A stretch of 64,000 nt of DNA from NCBI GenBank assembly GCA_963707555.1, contig CAVPQM010000013.1, positions 1 to 64,000 of the forward strand. Direction: 5' to 3'. Source of the stretch: JAFAFN01 sp963707555 (lineage in GTDB: Bacteria; Actinomycetota; Acidimicrobiia; Acidimicrobiales; Microtrichaceae). Positions within the stretch are counted from its first letter, which is position 1. Each line of letters opens with the position of its first letter. This document shows, in pieces, positions 55,987 through 64,000 of the stretch. A program made the position numbers and the translations under genes. The notes under the pieces were generated by a model that was not told where the DNA came from, made no database searches, and worked only from the letters and a program-made list of their open reading frames with translations.

Positions 55987-56081
55987 CACCCGGCGAACTC
56001 GTCGCTGATCGGGGCGCGTGGGCTCGTGGGGGTCCTGAGAGGCCGTAGGATGATCATGGATCGCACATCGGGAGTAGACAG

Positions 56082-57350
56082 TTGGCCGACAGCATCACCA
56101 TCACCGACAATCGCACCGGGGAGTCCGTAGAGATCCCCATCCTCGACGGCGGAGTCGACGCGAAGCCGTTCTCGAAGCTGCTGCCGGGGGTCTGGTTCCA
56201 CGACCCCTCGTTCGGCACCACCTCCGGCGTCGCGTCGGCGATCACCGAGCTCGACGGCGAAGCCGGCATCCTCCGCTACCGGGGCTACCCCATCGAGCAG
56301 CTCGCCGAGCAGTCGAGCTACCTCGAGGTCGCCTACCTGCTGATCAACGGCGACCTGCCCACGCCGGAGCAGTTCGAGGACTGGCGCTACGAGATCACCC
56401 ACCACACGTTCATCCACGAGAACGTGCGCAAGCGCTTCATGGAGGGCTTCCACCACGACGCCCACCCCATGGGCATGCTCGTCTCCACCATCGCCGCGCT
56501 GTCGACCTTCTACCCCGAGGCCAAGCAGATCGACGATCCCGTCGTCCTGATGAAGCAGGTCGTGCGGCTCATCGCCAAGATGCCGACGCTCGCCGCGGGT
56601 GCCTATCGTCACTCCGCCGGCATGCCCTTCGTCTACCCGGACAACAGCCTCGACTTCGCCGCGAACTTCCTGTCGATGATGTGGAAGACCGCCGAGCCCC
56701 GCTACGACGCGAACCCGGTGCTCGCCCGTGCGCTCGACGTGCTGTTCATCCTGCACGCCGATCACGAGCAGAACTGCTCGACCACGGCCATGCGCACCGT
56801 CGGCTCGTCACACGCCGATCCGTACATCTCGACCGCAGCGGCCACCGCCGGTCTGTACGGACCCCGCCACGGCGGCGCCAACGAGGCCGTCATCAAGATG
56901 CTGAACACGATCGGCTCGATCGACAACGTCGAGTCGTACGTCGAGGCCGTGAAGCGTGGCGAGACCCGCCTGCAGGGCTTCGGTCACCGCGTCTACAAGA
57001 ACTACGACCCCCGCGCCCGGATCATCAAGAAGACCGCGGATGAGGTCTTCGAGGTCACCGGCAAGAACCCGCTGCTCGACATCGCGCTGAAGCTCGAAGA
57101 GGTCGCCCTGAGCGACGACTACTTCGTGAGCCGCAAGCTCTACCCGAACGTCGACTTCTACTCGGGCCTGATCTACCAGGCGATGGGCTTCCCGATGGAC
57201 ATGTTCACCGTGCTGTTCGCGATCCCGCGCACCGCCGGCTGGCTCGCCCACTACATCGAGCTGCTCGACCAGGACTCCCGCATCTACCGGCCCCGCCAGC
57301 TCTACGTCGGCCAGCCCGAGCGGGACTACCGCCCCATCGAGACCCGCTGA
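56082..57350 (+). CDS. gltA: citrate synthase
   Basis: 422 residues from TTG 56082 (GGGAG upstream). It condenses oxaloacetate with acetyl-CoA. Catalytic residues are seen in GPRHGGANEAV (His), GFGHRVYKNYDPRA (His) and YPNVDFYSG (Asp). The first 60 residues have the extended N-terminus of hexameric, NADH-sensitive-type enzymes. Aconitase lies 3 kb upstream, so two successive TCA steps are close together. Confidence 0.96.
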   Translation: MADSITITDNRTGESVEIPILDGGVDAKPFSKLLPGVWFHDPSFGTTSGVASAITELDGEAGILRYRGYPIEQLAEQSSYLEVAYLLINGDLPTPEQFEDWRYEITHHTFIHENVRKRFMEGFHHDAHPMGMLVSTIAALSTFYPEAKQIDDPVVLMKQVVRLIAKMPTLAAGAYRHSAGMPFVYPDNSLDFAANFLSMMWKTAEPRYDANPVLARALDVLFILHADHEQNCSTTAMRTVGSSHADPYISTAAATAGLYGPRHGGANEAVIKMLNTIGSIDNVESYVEAVKRGETRLQGFGHRVYKNYDPRARIIKKTADEVFEVTGKNPLLDIALKLEEVALSDDYFVSRKLYPNVDFYSGLIYQAMGFPMDMFTVLFAIPRTAGWLAHYIELLDQDSRIYRPRQLYVGQPERDYRPIETR

Positions 57351-57375
57351 GCCGCACGTCGCTGAGCCGTCTCGT

Positions 57376-58335
57376 TCAGCCCAGCGCGAACGAGGCGACC
57401 AACCGGTCGTGCATGGCGCGCAGGTCGGTCTCGCTGGCGAGCGGTCCCACCACGTTGAGTTCGTAGAGGTCGGCACCGCCGATCACCACCCGGCTCAGGA
57501 AGATGCTGTCGGCGCCGTCGACGGTGCCGCGGAACTCCATCTCCAGAGCCGTGCCGTCGGTCCCCTCGACGACGCCGTGCGAGGTGAGCTCCGCATCTGC
57601 GAGACCCATCTCCTCGATCCCGAGCGCTGCAGCGGTCGGTGAGAAGGGCAGCGTGTCGAAGGACATGCCCGACGGTACGGAGTCGGGTGTCCGTGCGACG
57701 GTGACCACGAAGTTCGGGTCGTCCACCACAGCGCTCTCGACCGTGCCGGATGAGCCGTAGACATCGGGCATCTCGACGGTGTGCTCCCTGGCGACACCCG
57801 GCATGAGCACCTCGTACCGACCCTCCGGTTCGTCGTACGGGGTCCAGAACAGCTCCTCGGCGCGGACCTCGTCCGATGCCGTGGTGCCGAGCATGACGAT
57901 GGCGGCCAGGGCGAGCACGGGGACGAGGCACAGCAGCCCGATGATCGCCAACACCTTCGCAGGTGAGCTCCGCTGGTTCGGCGGTGCTGCGAACGGTTGC
58001 TGCATGCCTGGTTGCTGCAGGCCCGGAGGCATCGTCGAACCCGGGGCACCGGGCGGCCACCCGCCAGCAGTCCCGGCACCGGGGAACGGTGGCGGTGTGA
58101 GCTGATCGGCAGACGACGGCGGGGCTGCGGTGAACGACGGGGCTGCGGCGAACGACGCGGCCGCGACGGGCGCCTGGCCCGGCGCCACGAACGCCGGGGC
58201 CGACGCGGGAACCTGCCCATGGGGAACCTGCCCCTGGGGAACCCGCCCGTGCGGACCCTGGAGTGCGCCGCTGCAGATCGAGCACGTCGTGGCGTCGGAG
58301 CTCACCAGGAACTGGCAGTGCGGGCAGGTCTTCAC
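57376..58335 (-). CDS. membrane protein with N-terminal zinc ribbon
   Basis: 319 residues from GTG 58335. A CX2C...CX2C zinc ribbon (CPHCQFLVSSDATTCSIC), then about 110 residues of Ala/Pro/Gln-rich low complexity (GQVPHGQVP, MQQPG runs), one membrane helix (VLAIIGLLCLVPVLALAAIV), and an extracytoplasmic domain of about 165 residues. The C-terminal domain resembles unnamed actinobacterial sensor or substrate-binding modules; no function is known. Confidence 0.75.
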   Translation of the reverse strand: MKTCPHCQFLVSSDATTCSICSGALQGPHGRVPQGQVPHGQVPASAPAFVAPGQAPVAAASFAAAPSFTAAPPSSADQLTPPPFPGAGTAGGWPPGAPGSTMPPGLQQPGMQQPFAAPPNQRSSPAKVLAIIGLLCLVPVLALAAIVMLGTTASDEVRAEELFWTPYDEPEGRYEVLMPGVAREHTVEMPDVYGSSGTVESAVVDDPNFVVTVARTPDSVPSGMSFDTLPFSPTAAALGIEEMGLADAELTSHGVVEGTDGTALEMEFRGTVDGADSIFLSRVVIGGADLYELNVVGPLASETDLRAMHDRLVASFALG

Positions 58336-58486
58336 GGGCCACCTCGAGGTGTCGGGCCGGACGGGGTGCGGTCACCTCCGCGCTCACCACTCGACATCGA
58401 CCGGTTGCGTGGTCAACCTGAGCGACGCGGCACGGTCCCCGTGGCAATGGTCCCCGCTGCCCTCCCGGGGATGACACGATGCACGG

Positions 58487-58849
58487 ATGCCCGACTCCCC
58501 CGCCCCTCGCGGCCCAGAGGTCCGCGACGTCGTCGTCGACCGTCCGACGATGCAGCTGCACCTCACCTTCGACGACGGGCTGAGCGGGTCGATCCCGTTG
58601 GTCGAGCTGCGTCTCGCCTGCCCGTGTGCCACCTGTCGGGCAGCCCGCCAGGCCGGCAGGGACGTGTGGCCGACATCACCGGGGTCGCAGACCCTGGAGC
58701 TCACCGGCGCACAGCTCGTCGGAGCGTGGGGCCTGGGCGTCGCGTGGAACGACGGGCATGCGACCGGCATCTATCCCTTCGAGTCGCTCCACGAGTGGAT
58801 CCAGGTGGGCCATCCCGTGTTCCACCCGGATTCCGGACTGGGAGCCTGA
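58487..58849 (+). CDS. DUF971 domain protein
   Basis: 120 residues. The domain (also the N-terminal domain of gamma-butyrobetaine hydroxylases) shows VELRLACPCATCRAARQAG with three cysteines and LVGAWGLGVAWNDGHATGIY, then PFESLHEW. It may bind a metal or Fe-S unit. It lies three bases before an acyl-CoA dehydrogenase gene, suggesting one transcript. Confidence 0.85.
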   Translation: MPDSPAPRGPEVRDVVVDRPTMQLHLTFDDGLSGSIPLVELRLACPCATCRAARQAGRDVWPTSPGSQTLELTGAQLVGAWGLGVAWNDGHATGIYPFESLHEWIQVGHPVFHPDSGLGA

Positions 58850-58852
58850 GCG

Positions 58853-60007
58853 GTGGACTTCCGGCTCGACGCACACCTCCGTGACCTGTCCGCCGAGGCC
58901 CACGAGGTCGGCCGAGCCGCTGCGCTGCGCCTGGAGCCCGAGCCCGGCGGTCCACCCGACGAGGCCGTCACCGAGGACACCTGGCTCGCGTCGACATCGA
59001 GAGAGTTCTCCAAGGAGCTCGCCGAACGAGGCTGGCTCGGCATGACCTGGCCCGTCGAGGCGGGCGGCGGTGGTCGCAGCCCGATCGAGCGGGTCGTCGT
59101 GGTCGAGGCGCTCATCTCCGAAGGCGCGCCGTTGGCGACGTCGTGGTTCGCGGACCGCCAGATCGGCCCGACCCTGTTGCAGTTCGGCACCCACGCGCAG
59201 CAACGCCGCTGGTTGCCCGACATCGTGGACGGCACCTCGGCGTGGTGCATCGGCATGAGCGAACCGGACGCGGGGTCCGACGTCGCGTCGTTGCGGACCA
59301 GCGCCGTGCGGCGCGGCGACGACTGGATCGTCAACGGCCAGAAGATCTGGACCTCGGGCGCCTGGGACGCCGACTGGTGCTACCTGATCGCCCGCACCGA
59401 CCCGACGGCGCCCGCCCACGCTGGGTTGTCGGAGTTCGTCGTCGACATGTCCTCGGCGGGCATCGAGGTGCGACGCATCGTGGATGCCACCGGCAACGCG
59501 CACTTCTGCGAGGTCTACTTCGACGACGTCCTCGTGCCCGGCGACCACCTCGTCGGCGAGCTCAACGACAGCTTCCGCCAGGTCATGCGACAGATGGAGC
59601 ACGAGCGCGGCGGCATCGACCGACTGGTGTCGAACCGTCGCCTGTACCTCGATGCCGTCGCCGAGGCACGCAGCACAGGAGGGTTCGCCGACCCGCTGCT
59701 GCGCGACGAGTGGGCACGCCTCGAGTCGGAGTTCACGATCGGGCGGATGCTCGTGCTGCGAGAGGTGCTGCAGCAGGCACCCCCGGGCTTCTCGGCCGCG
59801 ACCAAGACCTTCTGCACGGAGTTCGAGCAGCGGGTCGCCGAGTTCTGCGTACGGGTCGCCGGAGCCCGCGCGATGCAATGGAACCGGGTGTCGCGCAACA
59901 TCGTCTACGCACCCGCCTACACGATCATGGGCGGCACCTCGAACATCCTGCGCAACATCATCGGCGAGCGGTTGCTCGGCCTGCCGAGGGAGCCGCGCCC
60001 GAGCTGA
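58853..60007 (+). CDS. acyl-CoA dehydrogenase family protein
   Basis: 384 residues from GTG 58853. It has the three-part fold: helical N-terminus, beta domain with WCIGMSEPDAGSDVASLRTS and GDDWIVNGQKIWTSGAWDAD, and helical C-terminus with IMGGTSNILRNIIGERLLGL. FAD-dependent oxidation of an acyl-CoA is expected; chain length and substrate are unknown. The last 50 bases overlap a convergent DUF2243 gene. Confidence 0.92.
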   Translation: MDFRLDAHLRDLSAEAHEVGRAAALRLEPEPGGPPDEAVTEDTWLASTSREFSKELAERGWLGMTWPVEAGGGGRSPIERVVVVEALISEGAPLATSWFADRQIGPTLLQFGTHAQQRRWLPDIVDGTSAWCIGMSEPDAGSDVASLRTSAVRRGDDWIVNGQKIWTSGAWDADWCYLIARTDPTAPAHAGLSEFVVDMSSAGIEVRRIVDATGNAHFCEVYFDDVLVPGDHLVGELNDSFRQVMRQMEHERGGIDRLVSNRRLYLDAVAEARSTGGFADPLLRDEWARLESEFTIGRMLVLREVLQQAPPGFSAATKTFCTEFEQRVAEFCVRVAGARAMQWNRVSRNIVYAPAYTIMGGTSNILRNIIGERLLGLPREPRPS

Positions 60008-60530
60008 GACGTCCCCGGGTCCGCGCCGAGCGCACGAGCGCCGCGCCCACGGCCACCAGCGCTGCACCGAGCGCCAGGAAGCCGAGATCCCACGCGAGCG
60101 GTCCGCCGAGATCGTCGCGCACGTGGTGGATGCCGAGGATCTGGTGGTCGATGACACCCTCGACCAGGTTGAACACGCCCCACCCGACGAGGAGCATGCC
60201 GATGTGCGCCCGCCACGGCGGCGCCAGTCGGCCGTGCTGCCAGGCGCTGATGGTGAGCGCCATGCCGGCCGCGACGAACAGCCACGTGGAGAGGTGGAAG
60301 AAGCCGTCCGCGACGGTGTTCGCCTCGAGCCCGGTGACGGTCGTCATCGGGTGGTCCCCCGTGTCGGACAGCAGGTGATGCCACTGCAACAGCTGGTGCA
60401 GGACGATCCCGTCGATGAATCCCCCGAGACCGAGGCCGAACAGGAAGGCCGGCAGCTTCGGTGGTGCCGAACCCTCTGGCCGATGGTCCGGGTCCGTCGT
60501 GGCGGGTGCAGGAGCGGGGGCGATGTCCAT
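59958..60530 (-). CDS. DUF2243 membrane protein
   Basis: 190 residues from ATG 60530. Four membrane helices contain many histidines (GGFIDGIVLHQLLQWHHLLS, LVEGVIDHQILGIHHV), the DUF2243 signature. The histidines hint at metal or heme binding, but no function is established. The 3' end overlaps the convergent acyl-CoA dehydrogenase by 50 bases. Confidence 0.88.
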   Translation of the reverse strand: MDIAPAPAPATTDPDHRPEGSAPPKLPAFLFGLGLGGFIDGIVLHQLLQWHHLLSDTGDHPMTTVTGLEANTVADGFFHLSTWLFVAAGMALTISAWQHGRLAPPWRAHIGMLLVGWGVFNLVEGVIDHQILGIHHVRDDLGGPLAWDLGFLALGAALVAVGAALVRSARTRGRLSSGAAPSAGRATARR

Positions 60531-60588
60531 GGCCGGCCCCTACCCCGGATCGCGGCCGCCGATTCCACGTCCGCCCGCCCGGATGTCG

Positions 60589-63228
60589 TCAGTCGAGGCG
60601 ACGGACGTCGAAGTCCTCGGCCGGCGGACCGACGAGCACCTCGACATCGGCGACGAGGGCCGCCGACGGAGAGCAGACCACCGGGTCCGCACGCAGCGAC
60701 TGGATGCTCTCGTGGTCGACGACGAGCGACGCCAGGTTGTGCACCAGCTCGACGACGGCGACCCGGTCGAGCGGGTCGGTGAGCACGCGGCCCACCGGCG
60801 ACGACGCGACCAGGCTCGACGCGTCCGACAGGGTGAGCGGCAGCACGCCCAGCTCGTAGTCACGGGCGATCGAAGCCGGCCCGCCGAAGCCGACGCGCAC
60901 GGTGCCCGAGCCGCCGGGATCGCGTCGCACGCTGACGGCCACGTCGATGCCCTGGGGCACGAAGCGCTGCACGACGGCGGGAGTCAGACCGTCGCCCCAC
61001 GCCTCGTGCAGGCGGTGCCACGCAGCACGCACCTCGTCACCGCCGGAGAGGTCGAGCACCACGCCGCTCGCCGCGGATCGGGCCATGCGGTCGCGGCGGC
61101 GGGCCTTCAGCACCACCGGTGCGTCCATCGACTCCGCCGCCCGGACCGCTGCCGCGACGTCGTCGACCTCGACCCGTTCGATCACCTCGACGTGGTACGC
61201 CGCGAGCAGGTCGGTCTGCTGGACGATCGACAACGGCACCGCGGCCCCGTCGTCGAGCTCACCGACCGTGTCGAGCACGGCCCGCGCGACGGTCTGCTCC
61301 GCGACGCGTTCCTCGGACTCCCCCGCCGAGGCGACCGAGTCACGCCACACCCGGTGGTCCGAGAGCCGGCCGATCGCCCGCGCGGCGTCCTCGGGGAACC
61401 GGAAGATCGGCAACCCGATGCCGTCGCGGACGAGTCGCCCGCGTCCGGCGGCGCCGAGCATGGTCACGGCGAACGTGATCTCGGGCGACGCGGCGGTCGC
61501 GTCGAGCACCACGTCGACGAAGTCGTCGTCGAGCTCCAGATGCGGTGGCGTGTGGATGACCATGACGGCGTGCACCCGTGGGTCGGTGCTCACCCATTCG
61601 ATCGCCGAGCGGTACGCCGCGGCGTCGGCCAGGTGCGTCAGGTCGACCGGGTTCGGCAGCGCGACGCCGTCGATCTCGAGGGGAACCAGGTGCAGTCCGG
61701 CGGCGAGGCACGCGTCCGCCGCGAGGGTCACCGCTCCGTCGGAGTTGCCGAGCACGACGATGCCGTGCCCTCGTGGCACCGGCTGGTCCGCGACGAGGCG
61801 GCCGATGTCGAAGAGCTGCTCGAGGGTGTCGACGCCGATCACGCCGGTCTGGCGGAACATCGCCTGCGCCCGTGCCCGCTCGTCACCTGCGGCGTCGCCG
61901 GAACCTCGTGCCGACATCGACGAGTGCAGCGCTGCCACGGGCAGCTCCAGCGACGCGGCCCGTGCTGCGCGCACGAAGCGGGGCTGCAGGTCGTGCGCGG
62001 CCAGGTACAGCAGCACCCCGGCGGTCGCGTCGTCCTCGCACCAGTAGCTCAGCAGGTCGCTGACCGAGATGTCCGCACGGTTGCCGGCGGCGACGAGCGT
62101 CGAGATGCCCAGGTCCATCCGAACCGCGTGCTCGATGATGGCGGCGGCCAACGTGCCGGACTCGGCGAGCATCGCGGTGCGGCCGCGCGGCGGCACGCTC
62201 GGCGCGATCGTCGCGTCGAGCAGGATCTCGGGGTCGGTGTTGACCACACCGAGGCAGTTGGGCCCGAGCAGTCGGATGCCGTGATGGCGAGCGGCGTCGA
62301 CCGAGGCCGTCTCGAGGGCCGCACCCTCGGGTCCCGACTCCGAGAAGCCCGCCGACATGACGACCACGCCGCCGACGCCCTGCTCGCCGCACTCGTCGAC
62401 GATGTCGGGCACCGCTGCGGCGGGTGTCGCGATGACCACCAGGTCGACCGGTCCCGGCAGCGCGGCGACCGAGGTGTGCATCGCGACGCCGTCGATCGAT
62501 CCACCCGCGGGGTTGACGGCGTGCAGCGGTCCCCGGAAGCCGTTGCCCACCAGGTTGCGGTACACCTCGGCGCCGAGGCCCGTACCGGATCGGCCGACGC
62601 CGACGACCGCCACCGAACGCGGTTCGAGCACCCGACGCACCGACGCCGCCTCGGCGCGTCGTTCACGTCGATCGACCGCCGCTTGCGATGCGGCCGTGGG
62701 ATCGATGTCGAAGGCCACCTCGACCACGCCGTCGTCGATGCGTGAGGAGACCTGGTAGCCCGCTGCGGCGAACACACCGAGCATCTTGCGGTTGTGGGGC
62801 AAGGTCGTCGCGGCGAAGCGTCGCACGCCCCGCTCGAGCCCGGCGGCCGCCAGGTACTCGAGCAGCAGGGTGGCCAGCCCTCGACCGTGGTGCGCGTCGT
62901 CGATGAAGAACGCGACCTCGGCGGTGTCGGTGCCGCGGTACCGCTCGTAGCGGGCGACCGCGATGAGCTCGTCGCCGGCGAGCGCGACGAACGCCACCCG
63001 GTCGTGGTGGTCCACGTGGGTGAAGCGGTGCACGTCGCGTTCCGAGAGCGTCGGACGCGGCGAGAAGTAGCGGAAGTAGATCGACTCCGGCGACTGGCGC
63101 GAGTGGAAGCGGACGAGGCGGTCGGCGTCGTCGGGGATGATCGGCCGGACGTGCACGGTCTGCCCGTCGCTCAGGACGACATCGGTCTCCCAGGAGGCTG
63201 GGTACGCTCCGGTCTCGTCGGAGTCCAC
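60589..63228 (-). CDS. Pat-like protein: GNAT acetyltransferase fused to acyl-CoA synthetase (NDP-forming)-like domains
   Basis: 879 residues from GTG 63228, only 27 bases from the divergent DUF885 start, so its leader is very short. The GNAT domain comes first (about 20-170: VRPIIPDDADRLVRFHSRQS, AEVAFFIDDAHHGRGLATLL), then CoA-binding (VAVVGVGRSGTGLGAEVYRN), succinyl-CoA-ligase-like domains (LLGPNCLGVVNTDP, GNRADISVSDLLSYW) and an ATP-grasp domain (APVVLKARRRD, VQRFVPQGIDVAVSVRRDP). Relatives acetylate lysines of metabolic enzymes such as acetyl-CoA synthetase. The putative phospho-histidine is not evident, as in regulatory Pat proteins. Confidence 0.88.
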   Translation of the reverse strand: MDSDETGAYPASWETDVVLSDGQTVHVRPIIPDDADRLVRFHSRQSPESIYFRYFSPRPTLSERDVHRFTHVDHHDRVAFVALAGDELIAVARYERYRGTDTAEVAFFIDDAHHGRGLATLLLEYLAAAGLERGVRRFAATTLPHNRKMLGVFAAAGYQVSSRIDDGVVEVAFDIDPTAASQAAVDRRERRAEAASVRRVLEPRSVAVVGVGRSGTGLGAEVYRNLVGNGFRGPLHAVNPAGGSIDGVAMHTSVAALPGPVDLVVIATPAAAVPDIVDECGEQGVGGVVVMSAGFSESGPEGAALETASVDAARHHGIRLLGPNCLGVVNTDPEILLDATIAPSVPPRGRTAMLAESGTLAAAIIEHAVRMDLGISTLVAAGNRADISVSDLLSYWCEDDATAGVLLYLAAHDLQPRFVRAARAASLELPVAALHSSMSARGSGDAAGDERARAQAMFRQTGVIGVDTLEQLFDIGRLVADQPVPRGHGIVVLGNSDGAVTLAADACLAAGLHLVPLEIDGVALPNPVDLTHLADAAAYRSAIEWVSTDPRVHAVMVIHTPPHLELDDDFVDVVLDATAASPEITFAVTMLGAAGRGRLVRDGIGLPIFRFPEDAARAIGRLSDHRVWRDSVASAGESEERVAEQTVARAVLDTVGELDDGAAVPLSIVQQTDLLAAYHVEVIERVEVDDVAAAVRAAESMDAPVVLKARRRDRMARSAASGVVLDLSGGDEVRAAWHRLHEAWGDGLTPAVVQRFVPQGIDVAVSVRRDPGGSGTVRVGFGGPASIARDYELGVLPLTLSDASSLVASSPVGRVLTDPLDRVAVVELVHNLASLVVDHESIQSLRADPVVCSPSAALVADVEVLVGPPAEDFDVRRLD

Positions 63229-63255
63229 GCGCAGCAGCGTACCCAAAGGAGCCAC

Positions 63256-64000
63256 GTGATCGAGGACAGCGCCTCTCCCCACCCCACGACCGGTGCGGGC
63301 ACCCACGACCACGCGGACGTCCTGGCGGACCTGGCACAGCGCTACTGGGACGCACAGCTCGAGGCGTCGCCGCTGACCGCCTCGCTGCTCGGGGTCCACG
63401 ACCACGACGACCGCATCGACGATCTCTCCGAAGCCGCCGAGGACGCGCACCGGGCCCGGCTCGAGGGCTTCGCCGCCGAGCTCCGGGCGATCGACCTGGC
63501 AGCGCTCGAACCTGCAGGGCGGGTGACCGCAGCGCTGCTGAGCCATCAGATCGACACCGGTATCGAGGCCGCCGCGCTGCGACTCGCGGAGCTGGCCTCG
63601 GACCACCTCGACGGCCCCCATGCCGCGCTGCTGATGATCGCGCCGCAGCTCGCCTATCCGGACCCCTCACTCGCGGCGAAGGCGCTCCTGCGCTACTCAC
63701 AGGTGCCGGGCTTCCTCGGCCAGGCGCTCGACCGCTTCCGAGCGGGGGCGGCGCGGGGTCGCACGCCGGCCGCCGCGGTGCTGGCCCGGTCGGTCAACTC
63801 CCTCGACGGCTACCTGGCGAGCGATGTGGCGGACGACCCCTTCCTGGCGCCGCAGCTGCCGTCGGACTGGGTCGACGACGGTCCCGAGGCCACGGAGTGG
63901 CGTGCCGAGGCGAGGGAGCTGGTGACGACCCGGATCCGTCCCGCGTTCGCCCGGTACCGGGACGCGTTGCGCGACGACCTCGGCGCCGTGGCCCGCACCG
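63256..64000 (+). CDS. DUF885 family protein, cut by the window end
   Basis: GTG 63256 (AAGGAG upstream) starts a frame open to the last base, at least 248 residues. It reads ADVLADLAQRYWDAQLEASP with LTASLLGVHDHDDRIDDLSE, the usual head of DUF885 proteins, a family with suspected metallopeptidase fold; the HEXXH-like region would lie beyond the window. It is divergent from the Pat-like gene. Confidence 0.85.
   Translation, partial: MIEDSASPHPTTGAGTHDHADVLADLAQRYWDAQLEASPLTASLLGVHDHDDRIDDLSEAAEDAHRARLEGFAAELRAIDLAALEPAGRVTAALLSHQIDTGIEAAALRLAELASDHLDGPHAALLMIAPQLAYPDPSLAAKALLRYSQVPGFLGQALDRFRAGAARGRTPAAAVLARSVNSLDGYLASDVADDPFLAPQLPSDWVDDGPEATEWRAEARELVTTRIRPAFARYRDALRDDLGAVART

Overview
The window is high-GC bacterial DNA with a typical actinobacterial gene set: rapZ-yvcK next to gapA-pgk-tpiA, an actinobacterial 6C RNA, heliorhodopsin, a class I PPK2 and GTG/TTG starts. 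I infer an actinomycete, probably class Acidimicrobiia. The class is a judgement from overall gene style and was not computed.

Layout. 1-5.9 kb: a glutamate-dependent acid-resistance cluster (YhiM-like membrane protein, GadC-like antiporter, small lipoprotein, GadB decarboxylase). 5.9-17.1 kb: an accessory region. It begins with a 5'-truncated DUF4041/T5orf172 gene, a decayed recombinase tail and a copy of the 3' end of tRNA-Leu. It continues with an MNT/HEPN toxin-antitoxin pair, an ApeA-like HEPN protein, an IS3-family element, a broken ECF sigma factor with a membrane partner, and an overlapping three-gene operon (exported protein, lipoprotein hydrolase, carrier-like/GNAT protein). It ends at the intact tRNA-Leu(GAG). 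A 21/23 match between 7188-7210 and 17023-17045 suggests that this is an island integrated at the tRNA.

17.2-26.7 kb: a DUF1269 protein, PPK2, lipid kinase/PAP2 phosphatase, secG, heliorhodopsin, an ECF sigma/48-residue protein/VOC operon, and tpiA-pgk-gapA. 26.8-36.1 kb: yvcK, rapZ, a fasciclin lipoprotein, a methyltransferase, uvrC, a lipoprotein hydrolase, nadA and a group-2 sigma factor. 36.2-49.8 kb: uvrA, a GT-C-like glycosyltransferase, aroC, an AbiEi-like protein, uvrB, coaE, a two-component system and a Flp pilin. 50-64 kb: central metabolism (GntR/aconitase, citrate synthase), a HAD-PlsC fusion, the 6C RNA, LysR, an acyl-CoA dehydrogenase and a Pat-like acetyltransferase/acyl-CoA-ligase-like protein, ending in a truncated DUF885 gene.

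Two window-wide patterns stand out. First, several genes (tpiA, yvcK, a hydrolase and nadA) have their 3' ends, stop codon included, tandemly duplicated into the downstream spacer. Second, many otherwise perfect housekeeping genes carry single-base frameshifts, densest in tpiA-pgk-gapA. These look more like consensus errors than decay, so other breaks in the window (heliorhodopsin, HepT, ECF sigma, exported protein) should be treated cautiously.
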